Below, in pieces: positions 16,925 through 22,820 of a DNA stretch of 22,820 bases (positions within the stretch are counted from its first letter, which is position 1; each line of letters opens with the position of its first letter). A program made the translations under genes and the position numbers. Below the pieces are notes generated by a model. It was given only the letters and a program-made list of their open reading frames with translations. It did not search any database and was not told the DNA's origin. This stretch comes from Methylococcaceae bacterium (lineage in GTDB: Bacteria; Pseudomonadota; Gammaproteobacteria; Methylococcales; Methylomonadaceae). The stretch lies in the NCBI GenBank assembly GCA_947505055.1, contig CANNLO010000036.1, positions 1-22,820 of the forward strand. Reading direction: 5' to 3'.

Positions 16925-17815
16925 GTGTCAAATAAAATTATTTGTCGTATTGTTGGTGGTTTAGGTAATCAACTTTTTTGTTATGCATCCGCTCGTAGAT
17001 TGGCTTTAGTAAATAACGCTCAACTGGTCATCGACAATGTTAGCGGTTTTACACATGACGTAGCATATCGTCGACAGTATCAACTTGACCATTTCAATAT
17101 ATATTCTCGCAAAGCAACGTTGGTTGAGCGTCTGGAACCATTTTCTCGTTCCCGCAGATTTCTGAGAAGAGGATTTAACCAATTATTGCCTTTTAAATCT
17201 CGTAATTATATCCAGCAAAATGGAATCGACTTTGATCAGCGATTGCTAGATGTGAAGCCGCATGGTGATGTCTATTTGGAGGGATATTGGCAAAGCGAGA
17301 TGTACTTTAAAGATATTGAAGCGTCAATTCGTAACGATCTTCAAATAATTCCGCCTACAAATAATGTGAATTTGAAAATGGCGGAAAAGATTCACAGTTG
17401 CTTAGCGATTGCAACACATGTTCGTTTTTTTGATACCCCACATGACGTTCCTACTAACAATGCGTCTAGCGATTACTATGCCCGTGCTGTGTCAACTATG
17501 GAGTTGCTTGCACCTAATGCACATTACTTCATATTTTCTGACCGACCTGACGATGCTCGAGCCATGATTCCTTTGTCGAATGATCGCGTCACTTGTGTCA
17601 GTCACAACCAGGGTGATGAAAATGCCTATGCAGATTTATGGCTTATGACTCAGTGTAATCATTTTATTATTGCCAACAGCACATTTAGTTGGTGGGGTGC
17701 ATGGCTGGCAGCTAACCCCTCAAAGCACATAATAGCTCCGGGATTTGAAATGCGTCATGGCAAGATGCAGTGGGGGTTTAAGGGGTTGTTGCCGAGTGAG
17801 TGGGTGAAATTATGA
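16925..17815 (+). CDS. GT11-family alpha-1,2-fucosyltransferase
   Basis: Transfers L-fucose from GDP-fucose, usually to O-2 of a galactose. In 296 residues, IVGGLGNQLFCYASARRLA at 9-27 is the GT11 hallmark; HVRFFD at 165-170 takes the place of the HxRRxD GDP-fucose motif, keeping the first Arg; DENAYADLWLMTQC and NSTFSWWGAWLA (251-262) complete the family pattern. The HVRFFD form is one I associate with a bacterial GT11 subfamily, so activity is likely. The GTG at 16925 is the first possible start, since the frame is closed by a TGA at 16913; no clear ribosome site is seen. A 10-codon ORF from the wzy stop (16883-16915) may pass ribosomes on. gmd and fcl supply the donor and galE the likely acceptor sugar. 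Confidence 0.88.
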   Translation: MSNKIICRIVGGLGNQLFCYASARRLALVNNAQLVIDNVSGFTHDVAYRRQYQLDHFNIYSRKATLVERLEPFSRSRRFLRRGFNQLLPFKSRNYIQQNGIDFDQRLLDVKPHGDVYLEGYWQSEMYFKDIEASIRNDLQIIPPTNNVNLKMAEKIHSCLAIATHVRFFDTPHDVPTNNASSDYYARAVSTMELLAPNAHYFIFSDRPDDARAMIPLSNDRVTCVSHNQGDENAYADLWLMTQCNHFIIANSTFSWWGAWLAANPSKHIIAPGFEMRHGKMQWGFKGLLPSEWVKL

Positions 17816-18858
17816 AAGTTGTTTTGAATCAATTAGAGCAATGCGCACCATCAATAACTGTATTGATGGCGGTTTTTAATGGTGCACGCTGGTTAAGTGA
17901 CGCTATTGAAAGTGTTCTACATCAAACCTTCAAAAACTTTGAATTTATCATTATTAATGATGGTAGTACCGATAATTCACTCGAAATTATCGAGCGTTAT
18001 CAAGAACAGGACAACCGGATTATTATTATCTGCAAACCTAATACAGGATTGGCTGATTCTCTTAATCAGGGAATTTATAAAGCGCGTGGTGAGTGGATTG
18101 CCAGATTGGATGCTGATGATGTCTGCGAAGCGAATCGATTAGAAAGGCAACTTGAACTCGCTCAGACCAATTCTAATATCGTATTTGTTGGTACTGGATT
18201 AACAATTATTAATGAAATGGGCAGAAAGCTTGCGACACACCAATATCCTACAATGCATATTAACCTATCAAATGCTCTATTAACTTGTAATAAATTTCCT
18301 GCCCACTCTTCTGCTTTTTATAATACAAAGGTGGTTCGGGAGTTGGGTGGTTATCGAGGAAGAATTAAACGTGCCGAAGATTGGGATCTTTGGCTTAGAC
18401 TCTCTGCGACAGGTGAATTTAGATCTCTGACTGCGCCCCTCATTCAATTACGCCACCATAGTAAGCAAATTTCTCATGATGAATCTGGGCAACGTCAGTT
18501 GTTTGATTCTAGGATGGCGGTTGTGTCTTATTGGATTCGACAACTAGGTCATGCGGATCCGATAGATGCTAACGAAGTTCTATTTAATTCATTTGTTAGT
18601 TGGTTGCGAGGCAGACTTGTTAGAGATCATTTTTTTGAGTTTCATGAGCATTCAATATTAATTCGATCGCACCTTTATAACATGCCGGGTTCATTAATAG
18701 ATACACTTAAGGTAATTTTTAATTTATTAAAGCGCCCAGTTTTTTTAAGTCGTTTTGTTAAGGAGCGTATTTTTGGTGATCGACTTTTACGTCAACTTGC
18801 ACTTGAATGGGTAGAACAGGGGAAATTGAATGTACGACATCGTCAGAATAGTCTCTAA
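17812..18858 (+). CDS. GT2-family glycosyltransferase
   Basis: A 348-residue GT-A enzyme with ITVLMAVFNGARWLSDAI at 15-32, IIINDGSTDNSLEI at 46-59, and the metal site LDADD at 99-103 followed by RLERQLE, a pattern common in bacterial O-unit transferases. HSSAFYN and RAEDWDLWLRL mark the acceptor side, with the ED pair near the catalytic base. I take ATG 17812, which overlaps the GT11 stop, over GTG 17800. The last ten residues, after GKLN, read through the start of the dead asnB gene in another frame, so the natural C-terminus may have been altered when that region was rearranged. Donor and linkage unknown. Confidence 0.85.
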   Translation: MKVVLNQLEQCAPSITVLMAVFNGARWLSDAIESVLHQTFKNFEFIIINDGSTDNSLEIIERYQEQDNRIIIICKPNTGLADSLNQGIYKARGEWIARLDADDVCEANRLERQLELAQTNSNIVFVGTGLTIINEMGRKLATHQYPTMHINLSNALLTCNKFPAHSSAFYNTKVVRELGGYRGRIKRAEDWDLWLRLSATGEFRSLTAPLIQLRHHSKQISHDESGQRQLFDSRMAVVSYWIRQLGHADPIDANEVLFNSFVSWLRGRLVRDHFFEFHEHSILIRSHLYNMPGSLIDTLKVIFNLLKRPVFLSRFVKERIFGDRLLRQLALEWVEQGKLNVRHRQNSL

Positions 18859-19035
18859 CATTACTCAAACCCAGCGCGAGCCTGGCTGGCTATTGATCAC
18901 GATGCCATGGTGTTTAATGGAGAGATTTATAATCTCTACTGACTTGCGTGACGAGCTGGTAGCCAAAGGGCGTCGATGCCGAGGCACAGGTATCACGGCG
19001 GCAATGCCACGGCACGTGAGCAAGGTGGCGCGGAA
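18830..19035 (+). pseudogene. asnB: Decayed fragment of an asparagine synthetase (asnB) gene
   Basis: Three pieces of an AsnB-type glutaminase domain are readable in different frames. From ATG 18830, MYDIVRIVSNITQTQRE matches the usual MCGIVGIVS start, but the catalytic Cys2 codon is TAC and two Gly codons are Asp and Arg, all explainable as G-to-A changes. A shifted frame then gives AWLAIDHDAMVFNGEIYN, with the conserved NGEIYN motif, ending in TGA at about 18941-18943. A further shift gives TDLRDELVAKG. Between the first two pieces about 50 residues including the HRGPD motif are missing, and the synthetase domain is gone. AsnB-like amidotransferases occur in polysaccharide loci, where they amidate sugar acids. 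A GGGGAAA lies before the ATG, a fossil ribosome site. Confidence 0.75.
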
Positions 19036-20211
19036 GTGAGTTCAGCCAAAAAATTGACGATCGGTATCGATGCCGCCAATTTGCGTCGCGGTGGTGGCGT
19101 CACACATGTTGTGGAGTTGCTGCGAGCTGCGCGACCTGATACCAGTGATATTGGCCGCGTTGTAGTTTGGGCTGGACAACCTACGTTGAATGCACTGGAT
19201 GATCGTTCGTGGCTAGATAAGCGCAATCCACCTGCACTGGACAAGGGCTTGATTCAACGTACACTCTGGCAGCGCTTTGGCTTGTCACGGGCTGCGCGAG
19301 ACGCAGGTTGTGATGTGCTTTTTGTACCAGGGGGTAGCTACGCCGGCAGTTTTCAACCCGTGGTGACGATGAGTCAAAATCTTCTTCCATTTGAAAAGCT
19401 AGAATTATTGCGTTATGGCTGGACCACATTTACGCTAAAGATGTTATTGCTGAGATTTACCCAGTCTCGTACATATCGAAAAACATCAGGGCTAATTTTT
19501 TTGACTAACTATGCACGTCAGGTTGTTTCTGGTGTGGCCGGAAAGTTGTCCAACAAAACGTGCACTATCCCCCATGGTCTGAATCCACGATTCCACCAAG
19601 CCCCCAAACATCAGCGCCCTATCGCTGACTACGATGATGCAAACCCGTATCGGGTGTTGTATGTCTCAGTCATCGATCAGTACAAGCATCAATGGCATGT
19701 AGTGGAGGCGGTTTCCGCTTTGCGTCAGCAGGGTTTTTCTATCGTGCTGGATTTGGTTGGGCCGGCTTATCCGCCGGCGCTGCGGCGATTGAACGAAACC
19801 ATCGATCGCTTGGATGCGCATAGAGACTGGGTTCACTATCACGGCGCGATTCCGTTTAATGCGTTGCATATTCGCTATGCGCAGGCTGATTTGGGGTTGT
19901 TTGCTTCAAGCTGTGAGAATATGCCCAATATCCTGTTGGAAACCATGGCGTCTGGCTTGCCGATTGCATGTTCCAATCGTGGCCCAATGCCAGAGGTGTT
20001 AGGCGCTGGGGGTATTTATTTCGACCCGGAACAAGCTACCGACATTGCCCGCGCATTGCAAAAGTTGATTGAAACTCCAACGTTGCGAACGGAATTAGCG
20101 CAAGTGAGTTACCAGCTTTCACAACAGTATTCGTGGCAACGTTGTGCGGATGCGACATTTGAGTTTTTAAGTGCAGTTGCACAAGAATATAAAATAAATG
20201 TGGATTATTGA
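19036..20211 (+). CDS. GT4-family glycosyltransferase (GT-B fold)
   Basis: A 391-residue retaining glycosyltransferase. The N-terminal domain starts LTIGIDAANLRRGGGVTHV, the acceptor-side glycine loop; FVPGGSY and IPHGLN (178-183) are the hinge region; the C-terminal domain has VLYVSVIDQYKHQ and the donor-site motif SCENMPNILLETMASGLP at 292-309, with the EX7E glutamates at 294 and 302. I prefer GTG 19036, next to GCAAGGTGG, to ATG 18976, because the 20 extra residues overlap the asnB wreckage and look unlike the family. Its composition resembles the left end of the locus rather than the AT-rich middle, so it may be ancestral together with asnB. Sugar donor unknown. Confidence 0.85.
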   Translation: MSSAKKLTIGIDAANLRRGGGVTHVVELLRAARPDTSDIGRVVVWAGQPTLNALDDRSWLDKRNPPALDKGLIQRTLWQRFGLSRAARDAGCDVLFVPGGSYAGSFQPVVTMSQNLLPFEKLELLRYGWTTFTLKMLLLRFTQSRTYRKTSGLIFLTNYARQVVSGVAGKLSNKTCTIPHGLNPRFHQAPKHQRPIADYDDANPYRVLYVSVIDQYKHQWHVVEAVSALRQQGFSIVLDLVGPAYPPALRRLNETIDRLDAHRDWVHYHGAIPFNALHIRYAQADLGLFASSCENMPNILLETMASGLPIACSNRGPMPEVLGAGGIYFDPEQATDIARALQKLIETPTLRTELAQVSYQLSQQYSWQRCADATFEFLSAVAQEYKINVDY

Positions 20212-20229
20212 TTTGCAAGGGCAGATAGA

Positions 20230-20267
20230 AAAAACTATGGCCATATTTTAACTGCATTGTAGTTTTT
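20230..20267. repeat. Inverted repeat between the GT4 and reductase genes
   Basis: Arms AAAAACTA (20230-20237) and TAGTTTTT (20260-20267) are separated by 22 bases in the 82-base gap. An RNA hairpin could form, but the stem is AT-rich and the loop long, and no U-run follows beyond the arm, so it is at best a weak terminator or pause. AAAAGGA before the next ATG is a good ribosome site. Confidence 0.35.
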
Positions 20268-20293
20268 GGCATCAGTCTTTAAAAGGATATTCA

Positions 20294-21148
20294 ATGAAGG
20301 TTTTGGTGGTTGGCGCAAGCGGCATGATTGGTAGCATGGTCATGCGTGTGCTTAGCGAGAAATATGATTGGCAGGTTTTTGGCAGTATTCGTGATAGTGA
20401 TACTAAGCGTTTTTTTAGTCCAGTAATCCGTGAATGTCTTATTGATGGAGTCGATGTTGAGCAACATGATGGGCTGGTTAAGATTTTAAATCAGATACGG
20501 CCTGATGTCGTTGTCAATTGCGCTGGTCTCACTAAGCATAAGTCTGAAGCCGAAGATCCCTTGGTTGCTATTCCAATCAATACATTGATGCCTCATCGGT
20601 TGGCCGGCCTATGTAAACTAGTCGGTGCACGGTTAATTCATATAAGTACTGATTGTGTTTTTTCAGGAGAGAAAGGCAATTATAGGGAAGATGATTTTGC
20701 TGATGCACGCGATGTTTATGGAAAGTCTAAAGCATTAGGTGAATTGGATTTACCTAATGCAATCACGTTACGTACTTCAACTATTGGCCATGAGTTGCAA
20801 AGCGCTTATGGTTTGTTAGACTGGTTTCTTTCCCAAGAAGGGCGGTGTAAAGGATTTTCTCGGGCAATTTTCTCTGGGTTGCCAACTGTGGTTTTTGCTC
20901 AAGTTATACGTGACATTGTTATTCCTCATCCCGAATTGACGGGGCTCTATCACGTCGCTGCCAAGCCAATCAATAAATTTGAACTGCTCAAATTAATTGC
21001 TGATGCTTATGGTAAAAAAATAGACATCGTGCGGGATGACAAATTTGCGATTGACCGTTCACTCGATGCGAGGCGTTTTCAATCTGCGACGGGTTATCTC
21101 GCCCCTGAGTGGCCTGAGTTGATTAAATTGATGCACGCATATAAATAA
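20294..21148 (+). CDS. RmlD-like 4-keto-sugar reductase, likely for UDP-L-RhaNAc/L-QuiNAc
   Basis: A 284-residue short-chain dehydrogenase of dTDP-4-dehydrorhamnose reductase type: VVGASGMIGSMV at 5-16, NCAGLTKHK, the HISTDCVFSGEKG strand at 116-127, and Tyr142/Lys146 in YGKSK. It stops at RmlD length and lacks the C-terminal cupin of FnlB/WbjC/CapF, the enzyme of the UDP-L-FucNAc route (about 370 residues). Followed by FnlA- and FnlC-type genes, this matches the WbvB-WbvR-WbvD set of Vibrio cholerae O37, in which the RmlD-like WbvR reduces the 4-keto group before C2 epimerisation to UDP-L-QuiNAc. The role is inferred from this composition. It is separated from the GT4 gene by 82 bases and from fnlA by 10. 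Confidence 0.8.
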   Translation: MKVLVVGASGMIGSMVMRVLSEKYDWQVFGSIRDSDTKRFFSPVIRECLIDGVDVEQHDGLVKILNQIRPDVVVNCAGLTKHKSEAEDPLVAIPINTLMPHRLAGLCKLVGARLIHISTDCVFSGEKGNYREDDFADARDVYGKSKALGELDLPNAITLRTSTIGHELQSAYGLLDWFLSQEGRCKGFSRAIFSGLPTVVFAQVIRDIVIPHPELTGLYHVAAKPINKFELLKLIADAYGKKIDIVRDDKFAIDRSLDARRFQSATGYLAPEWPELIKLMHAYK

Positions 21149-21158
21149 CGAGAAGCTT

Positions 21159-22169
21159 ATGTTTAAAAATAAAGTGTTAATGATTACGGGTGGTACAGGT
21201 TCTTTTGGGAATACTGTGCTGAAGCGCTTTCTTTCTACTGATGTTCGCGAAATTCGTATTTTCAGTCGTGATGAAAAAAAACAAGAGGACATGCGCATCG
21301 CATTTAACAATCCAAAGCTTAAGTTTTATATTGGTGATGTTCGCGATTACGAAAGTGTTAGCCAAGCAATGAAGGGTGTGGATTATGTGTTCCATGCTGC
21401 TGCGTTGAAACAGGTTCCTTCGTGTGAGTTTTATCCAATGGAGGCAGTAAAAACTAATGTTATTGGTACTGAAAATGTGCTGAATGCCGCAACTGCCAAT
21501 AGGGTAAAGCAGGTTGTTGTGCTTAGTACGGATAAAGCGGTGTATCCAATCAACTCGATGGGTATCTCTAAAGCGATGGCCGAAAAGCTGATGGTGGCAA
21601 AAGCCCGATCTCAAGTTGAGGGTGAGGCAGTTTTGTGTGCCACACGATACGGCAATGTAATGGCTTCACGGGGGTCAGTCATACCGTTATTTGTATCGCA
21701 GCTTAAAGAAGGTAAACCACTGACAGTGACTGATCCTAATATGACCCGTTTTTTGATGTCGTTGGAAGATTCAGTGGATTTGGTTTTGTATGCTTTCGAG
21801 CATGGTAAGCAGGGTGATATTTTTGTGCAGAAAGCACCCGCGTCAACTGTTGCGGATTTGGCGCAGGCGATAAAGGAGTTGTTTAATAAAGATGAACCTA
21901 TTCGCGTGATTGGTACGCGTCATGGTGAAAAGTTGTATGAATCGTTAATTTCGCGGGAAGAGATGGTAAAGGCTGAAGATATGGGTGGTTATTATCGTAT
22001 TCCGGCAGACAATCGTGATCTGAACTATGCGCAGTATTTCAGCGAAGGCGAGGAAAAAATATCACATCAAGAAGATTACACCTCGCATAACACTGAACGA
22101 TTGAATGTTGAGCAGGTAAAAAAATTATTATTAAAATTGGAATATATTAAGGCAGAATTAAATGTTTAA
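21159..22169 (+). CDS. fnlA: UDP-GlcNAc 4,6-dehydratase / 3,5-epimerase (FnlA/WbjB/CapE family)
   Basis: Turns UDP-GlcNAc into UDP-4-keto-6-deoxy-L-sugars, the first step to UDP-L-FucNAc or UDP-L-QuiNAc. In 336 residues: GGTGSFGNTVL at 11-21, FSRDEKKQEDMR binding NADP, HAAALKQVPSCE, the catalytic TDK at 124-126, and Met134/Lys138 in INSMGISK, where Met replaces the usual Tyr, as in CapE. RYGNVMASRGSVIPLF and TDPNMTRFLMS follow. Presence of VPSCEFYPMEA and the ending SEGEEKI place it with the inverting soluble enzymes rather than the membrane-bound WbpM class. GAGAAGC precedes the ATG. It overlaps the next gene by eight bases (ATGTTTAA). Confidence 0.9.
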   Translation: MFKNKVLMITGGTGSFGNTVLKRFLSTDVREIRIFSRDEKKQEDMRIAFNNPKLKFYIGDVRDYESVSQAMKGVDYVFHAAALKQVPSCEFYPMEAVKTNVIGTENVLNAATANRVKQVVVLSTDKAVYPINSMGISKAMAEKLMVAKARSQVEGEAVLCATRYGNVMASRGSVIPLFVSQLKEGKPLTVTDPNMTRFLMSLEDSVDLVLYAFEHGKQGDIFVQKAPASTVADLAQAIKELFNKDEPIRVIGTRHGEKLYESLISREEMVKAEDMGGYYRIPADNRDLNYAQYFSEGEEKISHQEDYTSHNTERLNVEQVKKLLLKLEYIKAELNV

Positions 22170-22820
22170 AGTGATGACCATAGTTGGCACCCGCCCCGAG
22201 CTCATTAAAATGAGCCGTGTAATTGCTGAATTTGATCAGCACACAAAACATATTTTGGTGCATACTGGACAGAATTACGATTACGAACTGAATCAACTGT
22301 TCTTTGAAGACTTGGGTATTCGTAAGCCAGATTACTTTCTCGAAGCAGTGGGTGAGAATGCGGCGCAGACCATCGGGCGCGTGATCGAAAAGTCTGATGC
22401 GGTGATGGAAAAAGAACTGCCAGATGCCGTTATGTTGTATGGTGATACTAACTCTTGTCTCGCGGTGATAGCGGCTAAGCGTCGCAAAATCCCCGTGTTT
22501 CATATGGAAGCCGGTAACCGCTGTTTTGATCAGCGCGTGCCGGAAGAACTGAACCGCAAAGTGTTAGATCATTTGAGCGACATAAATTTAGTATTGACCG
22601 AGCATGCCCGCCGTTATTTGATTGCCGAAGGTATTCGCCCTGAGACCATTATCAAAACCGGCTCGCATATGCGTGAGGTGTTGGATTATTACATGCCGAA
22701 AATTGAGAAGTCGGATGTGTTACAGCGTATGAATTTGTCGTCAAACCAATTCTTTATTGTCAGCGCGCATCGGGAAGAAAATATTGATAGCCCTGAGAAT
22801 ATGGCAAATATGGTCGAAAC
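22162..22820 (+). CDS. fnlC: UDP-GlcNAc 2-epimerase family (FnlC/WbjD/CapG), N-terminal part, cut by window edge
   Basis: The frame opens at ATG 22162 inside the fnlA end and runs off the window after 219 codons. IVGTRPELIKMSRVI at residues 7-21 is the epimerase signature; TGQNYDYELNQLFFEDL, YGDTNSCLAVIAAKR, HMEAGNRCFDQRVPEE and SAHREENIDS follow, with the catalytic acidic residues in the DT, EAG and PEE motifs. HMEAGNRCFD, rather than the HVEAGLRT of WecB, points to the WbjD/CapG branch acting on the 6-deoxy-L-sugar. It would set the C2 configuration of UDP-L-RhaNAc to give UDP-L-QuiNAc. No internal stop is seen; the rest lies outside. Confidence 0.88.
   Translation, partial: MFKVMTIVGTRPELIKMSRVIAEFDQHTKHILVHTGQNYDYELNQLFFEDLGIRKPDYFLEAVGENAAQTIGRVIEKSDAVMEKELPDAVMLYGDTNSCLAVIAAKRRKIPVFHMEAGNRCFDQRVPEELNRKVLDHLSDINLVLTEHARRYLIAEGIRPETIIKTGSHMREVLDYYMPKIEKSDVLQRMNLSSNQFFIVSAHREENIDSPENMANMVE

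Noticed and set aside
18976..19035. Twenty-residue N-terminal extension of the GT4 protein from ATG 18976
   Set aside because: It runs through the asnB wreckage and does not resemble GT4 starts; GTG 19036 is next to a better ribosome site.
21177..21614. Open frame of 145 codons on the minus strand
   Set aside because: It lies wholly opposite fnlA, whose motifs are unmistakable, and its product shows no family pattern; it is an antisense shadow.
1..22820. CRISPR arrays, tRNA or rRNA genes, intact insertion sequences
   Set aside because: I looked for spaced repeats, tRNA-like cloverleaf ends and transposase motifs and saw none.

Overview
This window is a large surface-polysaccharide (O-antigen or capsule type) biosynthesis locus of a Gram-negative bacterium. 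Every gene I accept reads on the + strand. Many are packed with 4-base ATGA overlaps, as in one long operon. Enzyme families, moderate base composition and the HigA-type antitoxin at the left edge suggest Pseudomonadota, perhaps a betaproteobacterium, but nothing here fixes the genus.

Layout. 1-191: C-terminal part of a HigA-like antitoxin, the last non-polysaccharide gene. 192-363: the only sizeable upstream gap, with a possible promoter. 364-4946: galE, manC, fcl and gmd, giving UDP-galactose and GDP-L-fucose. 4951-10811: a CDP-sugar module of rfbF, rfbG, a sugar C-methyltransferase, a 4-keto-sugar reductase/epimerase and a transketolase split into two genes. 10938-12877: two GT2 glycosyltransferases, the first holding a run of ten G. 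12974-14749: a fused ABC exporter/flippase. 14851-18858: a DUF268 protein, a Wzy-like membrane protein, a GT11 fucosyltransferase and a third GT2. 18830-19035: wreckage of an asparagine synthetase (asnB) gene. 19036-20211: a GT4 glycosyltransferase. 20294-22820: an RmlD-like reductase, FnlA/WbjB/CapE and the start of FnlC/WbjD/CapG, best read as a UDP-N-acetyl-L-quinovosamine route.

How the genes work together (inference). At least three special precursors are made: GDP-L-fucose, an unusual CDP-linked branched 6-deoxy sugar and UDP-L-QuiNAc. Five glycosyltransferases then build a lipid-linked repeat unit, the ABC protein may flip it and the Wzy-like protein may polymerise it. I see no initiating sugar-phosphate transferase, Wzx, Wzz or phosphomannomutase gene in the window; these would have to lie elsewhere.

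The two most notable points are the split transketolase beside a CDP-4-keto-6-deoxyglucose pathway and a C-methyltransferase, which suggests a doubly branched sugar, and the G10 tract in a glycosyltransferase, which looks like a phase-variation switch. The composition is mosaic: the GT2, Wzy and DUF268 genes are visibly AT-rich, while galE, manC, the ABC gene and the GT4 gene are not, so the locus was probably assembled by several exchanges.
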